Assembly (NCBI GenBank): GCA_937127165.1 | Contig: CAKZLR010000002.1 | Coordinates: 1-23,580, forward strand | Source of the DNA: an uncultured Candidatus Peregrinibacteria bacterium | GTDB taxonomy: Bacteria > Patescibacteriota > JACMRA01 | DNA length: 23,580 nt | Reading direction: 5' to 3' | Position numbers and translations under genes: made by a program | Part shown: in pieces, positions 8,820-16,213 of the stretch | Position numbering within the stretch: position 1 is the stretch's first letter | Layout: every line of letters starts with the position of its first letter | Notes under the pieces: generated by a model | Told to the model about the DNA's origin: nothing | Seen by the model: the letters and a program-made list of their open reading frames with translations, nothing else | Database searches by the model: none

Positions 8820-8878
8820 TAAGTTTAGAGATTTCTATAAGTTATTGTCAATAAACTTCTATAAAATAGATTATAATT

Positions 8879-8899
8879 CTTTACTTTATCTAAGTAAAG
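8879..8899. repeat. 8-bp inverted repeat upstream of the hydrolase gene
   Basis: CTTTACTT (8879-8886), loop TATCT, AAGTAAAG (8892-8899) is a perfect stem-loop. Neither strand has a T-run directly after it, so it is not an obvious terminator. It sits upstream of the hydrolase promoter region and could be an operator; nothing further can be said. Confidence 0.35.
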
Positions 8900-9110
8900 T
8901 AAAAATAATGGACAAACTTACTTAAAAGTTTAAAAATTGCTAATGACTAATTTCAACGATTTGATTTGATCAACAGAATTTTTCTAGGATCACCTCTAAA
9001 AGATCTAGTAAAAAAGTATAAAAATCACTTAAATAAGAAGATTTACCAAAGTGGTATACAATATGGCTGTAGCCAAATAGCTTTAGAGATGAATTTAGTC
9101 AATTTTTTCT

Positions 9111-9140
9111 ACAAAAAACAAAACCCCCAGCTTTGGGGGC
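9111..9140 (-). terminator. Strong Rho-independent terminator of the RRM gene
   Basis: On the minus strand, CCCCCA (9139-9134), loop AAGC, TGGGGG (9129-9124) is followed by TTTTG and six further T residues. This is the most GC-rich hairpin in the window. It stands about 70 bases after the stop of the RRM gene and would end its transcript. Confidence 0.8.
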
Positions 9141-9209
9141 ATGACTGATTTTTGAAAAGTTTTACGGTGATAGACTTTTAAAAAATATTAATTTCTAAAA
9201 ATAAAATAA

Positions 9210-9557
9210 CTAATAGTCGTTTCTACCTCTTTTCTTGAAACTTCTATTACTTCCTCTATTTTCTCTTTTTTCTTTTGGTTTTACATAGTCAATATGCAAA
9301 GGTCTGGCAGAATCAGAGTTGTCGCCATCTGGACCAAAAAGTTTGTTATTTAAATCTTTTTTGGCAGCTTCCAAAGAATTCGCATGTTGCATCGTAATAA
9401 AAGCAATACCTTTGTGCTTACCAGTATCTAAATACTGGGGAATATGGATTTCTAAGATTTCTCCATATTGTGAAAAAAGTTCAGTAAGAGCTTCTCTTAG
9501 CTCCTGTGTGAGCCAATCGTAACTTAAATTGCCCACAAATAGTCTATTGTTTTGCAT
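9210..9557 (-). CDS. Small RRM-type RNA-binding protein
   Basis: The 115-aa product is a single RNA recognition motif with a basic tail. RNP2 is LFVGNL at residues 6-11 and RNP1 is KGIAFITM at 49-56, in the spacing expected of the fold; the RNP1 phenylalanine is at 53. Residues 90-115 are rich in Lys, Arg, Gly and Ser, as in the small bacterial RRM proteins known from cyanobacteria and other phyla, some of which are cold-induced (family knowledge). It probably binds single-stranded RNA as a chaperone or post-transcriptional regulator. The gene is monocistronic, bounded by a strong terminator downstream, and its leader carries a terminator-like hairpin 29 bases before the ATG, which suggests attenuation or autoregulation (inference). 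Confidence 0.9.
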   Translation of the reverse strand: MQNNRLFVGNLSYDWLTQELREALTELFSQYGEILEIHIPQYLDTGKHKGIAFITMQHANSLEAAKKDLNNKLFGPDGDNSDSARPLHIDYVKPKEKRENRGSNRSFKKRGRNDY

Positions 9558-9579
9558 AGTATAAATGTAATGTAAAAGC

Positions 9580-9619
9580 TAAAAAATACTTTCTAAGTGA
9601 CACCGATTTTAGAAAGTAT
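9580..9619 (-). promoter_or_regulatory. Terminator-like hairpin in the RRM gene leader (candidate attenuator)
   Basis: An 11-bp perfect inverted repeat, ATACTTTCTAA (9586-9596) and TTAGAAAGTAT (9609-9619), encloses a 12-base loop. Read on the minus strand it is followed at once by a run of T residues (complement of 9586-9581), which is intrinsic-terminator architecture. It sits between the infC-side intergenic region and the RRM start, with no other minus-strand gene upstream that it could serve. A second inverted repeat, GTTATT/AATAAC, lies just upstream near 9625-9640. A -10-like TATACT overlaps the distal arm, so the transcript start must be mapped before the hairpin can be said to be transcribed. 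Confidence 0.5.
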
Positions 9620-9786
9620 ATAGTTGTTATTTTAGTAATAACCACTATGTGGGAATTCTGAATTATTATTTACTATTACGCAAGAGCAAAAAATATAAAC
9701 TAAATTTAAGATAAATCAAAATTAACTAGAAGAACCTAAAATATAAATTAAATAGCTAAATATATAAAAGTAATTATAATTATTAC
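9620..9786. other. Rest of the divergent RRM-infC intergenic region
   Basis: Part of a 336-base gap between divergent genes. Apart from the hairpin, the GTTATT/AATAAC repeat and the infC promoter candidate, it is AT-rich DNA with no reading frame or RNA gene that I can support. Confidence 0.4.
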
Positions 9787-9816
9787 TTGTTTATAGTACA
9801 TAGAACGTTATATAAT
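9787..9816 (+). promoter_or_regulatory. Candidate promoter for infC
   Basis: TTGTTT (9787-9792) and a perfect TATAAT (9811-9816) are separated by 18 bases. Transcription would start near 9823, giving a leader of about 70 bases before the infC ATG. Confidence 0.5.
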
Positions 9817-9893
9817 ACATATAATTGTAAGCGAAAATTTGACAACATTCAAAAAGATAGTCAGTTACCTGGAATCTAAGTCTAATTTTTGCA

Positions 9894-10442
9894 ATGTCAA
9901 ATTATCGTCGAAAAAGAAAAGCGTCTCCCAAAGATCCTACTAAAAAATTTAATATTAATGAAAATATAGAGGGGGAGCAGTTCAGAGTTATTGATGCGGA
10001 AGGAATAATGTTAGGTATTTTTTCTAGATCGGAAACCTTCGCTATGGCAGAGGATTTAGGAGTTGATGTAGTAGAAATAAACCCTAAGGCTGATCCAAAA
10101 GTGGTTAAGCTCATCGATTTTAACAAATTGAAATACCAAATATCTAAAAATACAACCAAATCCAAAGCTGAAGAAATAAAAACCATTAGAGTTTCTGTAA
10201 GAATATCTGTAAATGATCTTAAAGTAAGAGCCAAAAAAGTTGATGAGTTTTTACAACAAGGTAAAAAAGTAAAACTTCAAATTCAGATGAAAGGTAGAGA
10301 AAAGTCACATCCAGAAATAGCCCAAGAAATAATGAATACTTTCTTAGGTTTAATTACTCAAGGATATAGTTTTGAAAACGAGCCATCGCTGTCTGGAGAC
10401 AGTTATATTGCCTCTTTAATACCTAAAAAAAATAAAAAGTAG
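9894..10442 (+). CDS. infC: Translation initiation factor IF-3
   Basis: IF-3 binds the 30S subunit, blocks premature 50S joining and checks start-codon pairing. The 182-aa product has the N-terminal domain (FRVIDAEGIMLGIFSRSETF, then DVVEINPKADPKVVKLIDF), a Lys-rich linker, and the C-terminal domain (EIKTIRVSVRIS, FLQQGKKVKLQIQMKGRE, then HPEIAQEIMN). Length and order are normal. The ATG start is chosen because IF-3 sequences begin shortly before this conserved N-domain; no Shine-Dalgarno sequence is present. In most bacteria infC is followed by rpmI and rplT; neither is present here, the next gene being a flavodoxin-fold protein 348 bases on. Confidence 0.96.
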   Translation: MSNYRRKRKASPKDPTKKFNINENIEGEQFRVIDAEGIMLGIFSRSETFAMAEDLGVDVVEINPKADPKVVKLIDFNKLKYQISKNTTKSKAEEIKTIRVSVRISVNDLKVRAKKVDEFLQQGKKVKLQIQMKGREKSHPEIAQEIMNTFLGLITQGYSFENEPSLSGDSYIASLIPKKNKK

Positions 10443-10790
10443 TAATCAGATCTCTATCTTTTTTCTATATTTTATTTATTTTATTTCTAGCTTTAGTTTT
10501 TTATTATAATTAATTCACGAACAAATTATTTTTTTCTTGTTTGAGGCTAATTTTGCTAATTTGGTATTGTTAACAGTAGATCTCTATTTTTATAGATAGA
10601 ACGCTTGTTTTTAGTTATTTAAAACTAAACCATACCAAAATTTTATAGGAATATGGTCTTGATTTCTATTTCCCCTGTTTTTAAATTTTCCTATTTCTAG
10701 AGAGAAGCCTTATTTTGTTAATAACCAGCTACTATAATCATGATGATTGATTTTTTGACAAAAAAACTATAAAAATTAAACATATTTATT
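10443..10790 (+). other. Structured-looking intergenic region after infC
   Basis: No gene is present; ribosomal protein L35 and L20 genes are absent. It holds an arrangement of inverted repeats: outer arms TTTGGTAT (10560-10567) and ATACCAAA (10632-10639) enclosing two hairpins, TCTAT/ATAGA (10583-10596) and TTTAGTT/AACTAAA (10610-10629), followed by ATAGGAA (10645-10651) with TTCCTAT (10688-10694). A direct repeat AGATCTCTAT occurs at 10448 and 10578. TTGACA at 10755-10760 is a possible -35 box for the next gene. The infC end has only a 4-bp hairpin before a T-rich run. AT-rich sequence makes chance pairing likely enough that the RNA structure is only a candidate. Confidence 0.4.
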
Positions 10791-11405
10791 GTGCCTCAGT
10801 TTCAAAAGATCCTACTAATCTTAGCTGCCAATAAACACGAAAATAAACGAGAAGAATTAGTTGTACAGTTGTGCAAAGAATTTGGCGAAAAGTGTCAATC
10901 TATGGGTATTGATGTAGATTGGATTGACTTATATGAAGATGCTCAAAAAGAAGAGTTTGACCCTATAGGTCAGCTGCACCAAAAAGATGCTAAAATAGTG
11001 GAATATCAGTTCCGTATCAAAAGGGCCGATTGTATAGTTTTCTTCCACCCAGTAAGATATAATTCAGTACCAGCAATTTTGAAAGGTTTTATTGATTTGG
11101 TGTTTACCAAAGGATTTGCTTTTAGTGCTGGAAAAACTGATTTTGAACCCCTGCTTAAAAACAAAAAAGCGATAGTTTTTGCTTTTAGCGAAAATTTTGG
11201 GTGGCAGAATAAACTTTTTTACAATAATACTCTGAAAATTTTTTGGAAAAGAGGAGTATTCGAATTATGCGGTATTAAAAATGAGTATATTTTGTTAAGT
11301 GGTCTTCAGAATTTTAATGAGAAAACAATTCAGTCAGTGACAGAAAAAGTTCTCAAAACTGCGTCTAAACTAGACTCTTCAGAATCTTGGTTAGATTTAC
11401 TTTAA
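10791..11405 (+). CDS. Flavodoxin-fold NAD(P)H-dependent oxidoreductase
   Basis: The 204-aa product resembles the NAD(P)H:quinone reductase/flavodoxin-2 family. It shows the first beta-strand KILLILAANKH with the following polar phosphate-binding turn, then strand ADCIVFFHPVRYNSVPAILK, which matches the family's A-D-x-I-V-F-x-x-P-x-x-W/Y-x-x-x-P-A-x-L-K signature, and DLVFTKGFAF. Such proteins bind FMN or FAD and transfer two electrons to quinones or other acceptors in the cytosol. The start is GTG; no ATG fits. The next gene begins 6 bases after the stop, so they form an operon. The exact substrate cannot be told. Confidence 0.85.
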   Translation: MPQFQKILLILAANKHENKREELVVQLCKEFGEKCQSMGIDVDWIDLYEDAQKEEFDPIGQLHQKDAKIVEYQFRIKRADCIVFFHPVRYNSVPAILKGFIDLVFTKGFAFSAGKTDFEPLLKNKKAIVFAFSENFGWQNKLFYNNTLKIFWKRGVFELCGIKNEYILLSGLQNFNEKTIQSVTEKVLKTASKLDSSESWLDLL

Positions 11406-11411
11406 TATTTT

Positions 11412-12014
11412 ATGAATTTCAAAATAATAACCACAATTCTACTTGGTTCTATAGTTTTGATAACTACTTTTTATATAGGATACTTATATGGTAATAGACA
11501 AAGAGTAAGTCGTGAACCAACCCAAGTCGATATTATAGCAAGTAATTTTGCTAGGCGAAATTCATTTAGCGATATCAAAGTCTTGGATATCTGGGGTGCT
11601 GTGGCAACTCAAAAAAGAACTGGCTTTGGACAATTGTACTATAAAGTTTCATCTAACCAAACAGAAATTTTGATAAGAATGCAAAATCTACCAGTTACCG
11701 TGGTAGGTAATAACAGTCAAATTAATCTACCCAAATCACTTTTAATCAAAACTGCTATTAGGACTCCTGATGGTTTAAGTTACAAATACGAATTAATTGG
11801 AGAAATTTTTTTAGATGAGCCAGTAAATGGAGTACGAGGGGGTGAATTTTCTACTATTTTGGATTACTCAATACTGGGAGTAAATACTACTGTAGAAAGA
11901 ATTATATTCCAATCACCAGATCCCAATATTCAGAATCTCTTCATAGATGAAGATCCTAATTTACCAGCTCAAGCAAGACGGGAACCAGCGCCCTTCTTTT
12001 GGGTTATAGTATAA
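11412..12014 (+). CDS. Membrane-anchored protein of unknown function
   Basis: I do not recognise the family. The 200-aa product has an N-terminal hydrophobic segment at about residues 4-26 (IITTILLGSIVLITTFYIGY) followed by a basic residue cluster, and a soluble region of beta-rich character that should be outside the membrane: alternating hydrophobic strands around ILIRMQNLPVTVV and YKYELIGEIFLDEP. It has no cysteine pair, metal motif or lipobox. It follows the flavodoxin-fold gene by 6 bases and is probably co-transcribed with it. The ATG start has no Shine-Dalgarno sequence. Confidence 0.75.
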   Translation: MNFKIITTILLGSIVLITTFYIGYLYGNRQRVSREPTQVDIIASNFARRNSFSDIKVLDIWGAVATQKRTGFGQLYYKVSSNQTEILIRMQNLPVTVVGNNSQINLPKSLLIKTAIRTPDGLSYKYELIGEIFLDEPVNGVRGGEFSTILDYSILGVNTTVERIIFQSPDPNIQNLFIDEDPNLPAQARREPAPFFWVIV

Positions 12015-12176
12015 GATATACAATGTTTTCTTGCATGCTTATTGTAGTATTGTTGTGTATAACTAAGTAGATTAGATACTGTGCAAAAAGTTGTTTAGAT
12101 TATTAAATAGCTAGGCTAGGTGAAATATCTATTTGCTATTGCTGTTTGAAGGTAACAGGCTCATAAAAATGGATAT

Positions 12177-12211
12177 TTGACACACCAGATTTCAAAAACA
12201 GTAAATATAAT
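12177..12211 (+). promoter_or_regulatory. Weak promoter candidate upstream of the SEDS gene
   Basis: A perfect TATAAT lies at 12206-12211 about 73 bases before the chosen ATG. The TTGACA at 12177-12182 is 23 bases away, too far for a standard pair, so only the -10 element is credible. Confidence 0.3.
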
Positions 12212-12283
12212 AGATGGCTTTGATTAATTTCAATTTCATATTTGCTAAATTTTATTTTATTTGTTGTTTTAACTGGATTTTTT

Positions 12284-13579
12284 ATGTTAGTAACAAATAA
12301 GAAAAAACTGAGATTTGATTATACAACAAATCATGATTGGTGGCTAATAGGTGCTGTCTTATTACAATGTATAATTGGTCTTGCTTTTTTAGCAAGTGCT
12401 ATATCTAATAGACCAAATTTTATGGAAGATTTTTCACGACAGCTTGTTGTGGGTGTTTGGGTGGGTGGTATTTTAGCTTTTATTTTATCAAAAATAGATT
12501 ATCATTTATTATTTAAATTTCGCCATTTTATCATTGGAATCGTGTTATTTACACTTTTGTACATTGCTGTACCACTACTTATTGCGGACATTTTTGGCTT
12601 GAGTCGTCTAGAAACTATAAACCACCTGGATGTTTTGAGATTTTCTCCATATATGGCAAACAATGCTGTTCGTTGGATTTATATTGCGGGTATAACCAAT
12701 TTTCAACCTAGTGAATTTGCTAAGCTCGGTTTACTTATTTATTTTGCTTCTTATATCCAGCAAAATTTAGGTAAGCCTTTTAGTTGGGATAACTACAAAA
12801 AACCAATTTATGCTCTAGTTATTATTTGTGGATCTATCTTAATTCAACCAGATTTGGGAAGTGTAGTTATTATTACTTGTATCATTGCAGCTATTTTATG
12901 GGTAGCTAAAATACCTATTAAATATGTAGGTATAAGTTTGCTTGTTTTTGCTATTGTAGCGTCTTTGGCTATTTTTGGAACTGATTCAGAATGGCGAAGA
13001 GATAGAATTTTTGTGTGGCTTTCTCAATCTATTTGCCAAAAATATAGCCCAGAATCTTGGAATTATCGTTTATGTGTAGAACTAGGAGTTACTCAAAAAG
13101 TAACTAGAGATGATAGTTTACAAGTCAAGCAGATACGAGAGGCTATGGCCAGCGGCGGTTTATTTGGAGTTGGTTACAGTCGTAGTGATCTCAAAAGTCG
13201 TATTCCTGAAGTGGCCACTGATGGAATCATTGGAGTAATTGGTGCTGAAGGTGGTTTTGTAACTGTATTCTTAGTTATATTTTTATATTTGTTTATTTTT
13301 GTTAGAGGCATGAAAATTGCCAAAGAAGTTAAAGATGAAGGGGGGAAAATGCTTGCTGTAGGTATCTCTGTTTGGATTATTTTACAGTCTTTTTGGAATA
13401 TTACTGGAATGATTGGTTTATTTCCACTCAAAGGGATTCCTCTCCCTTTTATTTCGGAAGGTGGTACAGCTATGATTACCAATTTAATTGGTATAGGTAT
13501 ATTACTCAATATTGGTACCCAAAAAAATCCTGAATTTTTAGCTAAAACTCAACTAAAACCTGGAAAAATTACCATTTAG
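12284..13579 (+). CDS. FtsW/RodA/SpoVE (SEDS) family peptidoglycan glycosyltransferase
   Basis: SEDS proteins polymerise lipid II into glycan strands together with a class B PBP. The 431-aa product has about ten membrane helices, the FQPSEFAKLGLLIYFASYIQ segment, IQPDLGS, GGLFGVGYSRSDLKSRIPEV followed by A-T-D (Asp313, aligning with the conserved Asp of the E-x-x-T-D motif needed for catalysis), and a C-terminal GIPLPFISEGGTAM corresponding to the family's LPFIS-x-GGS-S/T. It is more like FtsW than RodA but I leave the symbol open. The extracytoplasmic loop before the Asp is long and has Cys251 and Cys264. An in-frame TTG at 12242 would add a hydrophobic 14-residue tail; ATG 12284 fits the family better. 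Confidence 0.93.
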   Translation: MLVTNKKKLRFDYTTNHDWWLIGAVLLQCIIGLAFLASAISNRPNFMEDFSRQLVVGVWVGGILAFILSKIDYHLLFKFRHFIIGIVLFTLLYIAVPLLIADIFGLSRLETINHLDVLRFSPYMANNAVRWIYIAGITNFQPSEFAKLGLLIYFASYIQQNLGKPFSWDNYKKPIYALVIICGSILIQPDLGSVVIITCIIAAILWVAKIPIKYVGISLLVFAIVASLAIFGTDSEWRRDRIFVWLSQSICQKYSPESWNYRLCVELGVTQKVTRDDSLQVKQIREAMASGGLFGVGYSRSDLKSRIPEVATDGIIGVIGAEGGFVTVFLVIFLYLFIFVRGMKIAKEVKDEGGKMLAVGISVWIILQSFWNITGMIGLFPLKGIPLPFISEGGTAMITNLIGIGILLNIGTQKNPEFLAKTQLKPGKITI

Positions 13580-13600
13580 TAAGTTTGAATTAGAAACTTA
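13580..13600. repeat. 7-bp inverted repeat after the SEDS gene
   Basis: TAAGTTT (13580-13586), loop GAATTAG, AAACTTA (13594-13600) starts immediately after the stop codon. It lacks a T-run, so termination is uncertain. Confidence 0.35.
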
Positions 13601-13620
13601 GTGCACCATCAATGTATAAA

Positions 13621-13649
13621 TTGACAATTTATCTTTTTCAAGATAAAAA
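13621..13649 (+). promoter_or_regulatory. hisI promoter with a palindrome in its spacer
   Basis: A perfect TTGACA (13621-13626) is followed after 17 bases by TAAAAA (13644-13649). Within it lies an 8-bp perfect inverted repeat, TTTATCTT (13628-13635), loop TTTC, AAGATAAA (13640-13647), spanning the spacer and -10 box, as an operator would. The predicted transcript start near 13656 lies after the TTG at 13650, which supports ATG 13674 as the true hisI start. Confidence 0.5.
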
Positions 13650-13673
13650 TTGGAAAATTCCAACCAACTATTT

Positions 13674-14108
13674 ATGCCTGCAAGTTTGGAAATTGAAGAA
13701 AGTATTAAATTTTTACCGACTTTTGATCATAATGGCTTGATTCCGGTAATTGTTGTAGAACAACAAACCAAAACAGTGTTGATGTTTGCTTACACTAATC
13801 AAGAAGGATTAGACAAAACTTTTCAGACTAAACAAGCTCATTTTTATAGTCGTTCTCGTCAAAAAATCTGGAAAAAAGGTGAAGAGAGCGGTTTTATTCA
13901 AAATATCAAGCAAATCTATATTGACTGTGACCAAGATGCTTTGATTTTTGAAGTAGAGCAAGTGGGAGGAGCAGCTTGTCACACTGGTAGAAAATCTTGT
14001 TTTTACCGTTTAGTTGATTTTGAAAGCTATTCTCAAGACGGTAAAGTAAATCTCAAAGTAATAGACAATCACAAAATCTTTGATCCAGCCAAGATTTATA
14101 AGTCGTAA
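13674..14108 (+). CDS. hisI: Phosphoribosyl-AMP cyclohydrolase
   Basis: HisI opens the purine ring of phosphoribosyl-AMP in the third step of histidine biosynthesis, in the cytosol. The 144-aa product has the family motifs in order: MFAYTNQEGLDKTFQT, HFYSRSRQKIWKKGEESG, IYIDCDQDALIFEVEQ and GAACHTGRKSCF. The acidic cluster D-C-D-x-D at 84-88 (Mg2+) and the cysteines at 85, 102 and 109 (Zn2+) are all present. After KGEESG the often conserved His (or Asn) is Phe. There is no hisE fusion and no other his gene in the window, so the gene stands alone between a SEDS gene and a rel pseudogene. The TTG at 13650 is rejected in favour of ATG 13674. Confidence 0.93.
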   Translation: MPASLEIEESIKFLPTFDHNGLIPVIVVEQQTKTVLMFAYTNQEGLDKTFQTKQAHFYSRSRQKIWKKGEESGFIQNIKQIYIDCDQDALIFEVEQVGGAACHTGRKSCFYRLVDFESYSQDGKVNLKVIDNHKIFDPAKIYKS

Positions 14109-14119
14109 TGAAATTACGA
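14103..14119 (+). terminator. Hairpin overlapping the hisI stop codon
   Basis: TCGTAAT (14103-14109), loop GAA, ATTACGA (14113-14119) is a perfect 7-bp stem with the TAA stop inside it. A T-run appears only about 15 bases later, so it is at best a weak terminator; it may protect the transcript end. Confidence 0.35.
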
Positions 14120-14265
14120 AATTGTAGTTAAGATTTTTGTGTATCTTGTTGCTTTATAATATGCATAAAGAACTCAAATTTATTACTTTATTACCTGTCT
14201 ATAAAAAATAATCTACCAAAAAACCGAAATTTAGTTATAATAATCACCCAATACTGAAATTGTAG

Positions 14266-15700
14266 CTAGATTTTTAGTACTTCTACTACATTACCTGTTT
14301 TCAGTTTTTGAGTAGAAGATTTGGGCTTGCCATTTATTTTTTGCTACAAAATTTTGTTTTTTAAGTTTTGGATTGGTCTTTTTGACAAAGTCTTCGACTG
14401 TAGAGCCTTTATCTAGTTTCCAAACCTTACCATTTTTCAAAAGATTAGATATTAAAATTTACTGTGCTTTTTAAAAGTGTAGTTTAAAGTGTAGTATTTG
14501 TTTTTGTTTTATGTGAGTAATACCTAATATTTCATTAAATTGTTTAATATCCTCTGGTGTCAAAAAGTCAACCATATAGTTATGTTCTGTTTGATATTTA
14601 TCTTCCAATGAGAGATTGGCCTGTATTCCACAAAATCATCTTTTTTAGTTCTAATTTGTAATTCAAAGATAATGCTTAATTCCTCATCAAGGATTTTAGT
14701 ATAAGGACTTTGATAACCGTCATTTTTTGGGTTTCGTATATGATCTTTTAAGCGACTATTAATTGGAGAAAAATGTTATGTAAAAATTCCAATATATTAT
14801 AGCAATCAATGATTGAACTGAATACAGCTCTAATACTTATTAGATCGTAGATTTTATCTATAGATTCAGATTTTTGAGCGAGTTTTTTGTATATGGAATA
14901 AAGTGTTTTAGCTCTTCCTTTAACTTGAATATGTTTTATATTTTCTCTTTTTAATACTTTTTTCACTTTAAAAATAAGATTTTCCACAATTCTTTGTCTA
15001 AAATTTGTATTTAAAGAAGATTCTTTTTGTATAAAATCATAAACTTCTGGATTAGAATATTTAAAAACCAACTCTTTTATCCTGTTTTTAAATTATTTAA
15101 ATTATTTAATTTATTTATACCAATCTGGGAACGATATTAGCATCGATGTAAAAACTTTCAATTACTGTTTGTTTTATTTTCCCTAGAGTAAAACCCTCTA
15201 AAGACTCTAAATCATTGATTCTATCTGCTATTTCTTTATAATCTTTATAATAATTACACATAAATTACTTACAGATGTTACAAATATTTGCCTAACCCAC
15301 TCAATTCTTACCCCTTTTTCGCCTAAGCCAGCAAAACTGAGTCTCTGTGTTATGGTTTTTATTTGTTTGATTAAATTTAAAACTTCCGTGCCAAAATTTT
15401 GAATTATTCCGTTATATATCTCATCTCTTTCAAGATTTAATTCATGTAGCAAAGCTGTAACTATAAGCAGATATGATCAAGTTTTAACTGAGTTAATGTT
15501 ATACAAACTGACGAACAGTGAACAAAATAATTATATAATCTCTATTTAACTTTTTTAGTAGTGTAGTATTTTGCCGCAAATCCAAAAGCGAGAACTAAAT
15601 TATAATTTTTTTGTCTAGATAAAAAAGATGCTTATTCAGTTCTGAAAATTGATTCAAATAAATTTTTTGATATTTTGATAAAAACTTGTGATACCTATCA
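14266..15700 (-). pseudogene. rel: Decayed rel (RelA/SpoT) bifunctional (p)ppGpp enzyme
   Basis: Reading the minus strand from 15700 down and allowing frame changes recovers a Rel protein from end to end. N-terminus: KFLSKYQKIYLNQFSELN, then NYNLVLAFGFAAKYY. HD hydrolase domain: YFVH, ITLTQLKLDHI, ALLHELNLERDEIYNGI and IADRINDLESLEGFT, VPRLGIN. Synthetase domain: VKGRAKTLYSIYKKL, YDLISIRAVFSSIIDCY, RLKDHIRNPKNDGYQS, ELQIRTKKDDFVEYR and ISHWK. TGS domain: GKVWKLDKGSTVEDF, KTGNVVEVLKI and a TAG at 14268-14266. At least six frame changes (near 15610, 15470, 15240, 14770, 14612 and 14335) plus in-frame stops break it. The H-D pair reads H-E and GYxSxH reads GYQSPY. Length fits a Rel without an ACT domain. 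Two fragments, 14748-15071 and 15228-15452, remain open but are not plausible enzymes. Confidence 0.9.
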
Positions 15701-15744
15701 CAATTTGTGAATTGTATTAATATTTATTAATATTAAATATTAAT
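15686..15744. repeat. Cluster of perfect palindromes at the rel 5' end
   Basis: TTGTGATA-CC-TATCACAA (15686-15703) is a perfect 8+2+8 dyad. It is followed by CAATT-TGTG-AATTG (15702-15715) and by an 11-bp inverted repeat, ATTAATATTTA (15716-15726) and TAAATATTAAT (15734-15744), with a 7-base loop. The first dyad looks like an operator for a helix-turn-helix regulator. It sits at the start of the decayed rel gene, so it may be the relic of rel control. Confidence 0.45.
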
Positions 15745-16189
15745 TTCATTTCAGTCACATTTTTAATTAGCATTCCAACAGTTAAAACGATCAGAATATG
15801 TATTAATGTTATTAATAATGTTATTAAAAAGCTTATTATTAAGCAAAATGTTTTTAACATTAGTTTCAGTTGTCTTTAGTAAAAGAAAATAGAGATATAT
15901 GTTTAAATGATTAATTGTTATTGATCAACTTACTGATTGGTAAAAGGAGATCACGGATAGATTTTTCAAACAAAAAGTTTAGTTATAATTCTGTTTTATA
16001 TGCAGTTTTTATATTGAAATTTTTACTAACTTTAGTTTCTAAAAAGTAGGCTGTATAATAAGCAAGTTTGCACAAACCTGTTGATTATAGTCCTAATTTT
16101 CGTTAGGGTAATTACACCTACATTCACTCTACTGGTTACTGAATAAACTAAAAAGTGATTATTAATCTTTGGTTATAAAAAGATATCCC
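15745..16189. other. Gene-free AT-rich region between rel remnant and glycosyltransferase gene
   Basis: I see no coding text on either strand. The first 120 bases are rich in short repeats: AATGTTATTA twice in tandem near 15806-15830, GCTTA/TAAGC near 15831 and AATGTT/AACATT near 15848. CCTAA (16092-16096) and TTAGG (16103-16107) form another short hairpin. This is probably former coding DNA or spacer that has drifted to AT. Confidence 0.4.
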
Positions 16190-16213
16190 AAAAAAGATTC
16201 TTAGATCCTTTTT
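16190..16213 (-). terminator. Weak terminator candidate after the glycosyltransferase gene
   Basis: On the minus strand an A-rich arm AAAAAGGAT pairs, with one bulged G, with ATCTTTTT. The T-run is itself the second arm. It lies about 130 bases past the glycosyltransferase stop. The evidence is weak. Confidence 0.25.

Noticed and set aside
8966..9148. A 60-codon plus-strand open frame between the hydrolase and RRM genes
   Set aside because: Its last codons run through the strong RRM terminator on the other strand, it has no start context or recognised motif, and AT-rich DNA gives such frames by chance.
10443..10790. rpmI or rplT after infC, or an FMN riboswitch before the flavodoxin-fold gene
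   Set aside because: No open frame with L35 or L20 motifs exists in the gap, and the conserved core sequences of the FMN riboswitch are absent.
14748..15452. Two separate small genes (107 and 74 codons) on the minus strand, e.g. a small alarmone synthetase
   Set aside because: They are the N-terminal synthetase part and an HD fragment of one broken rel gene; the active-site second half of the synthetase lies in another frame.
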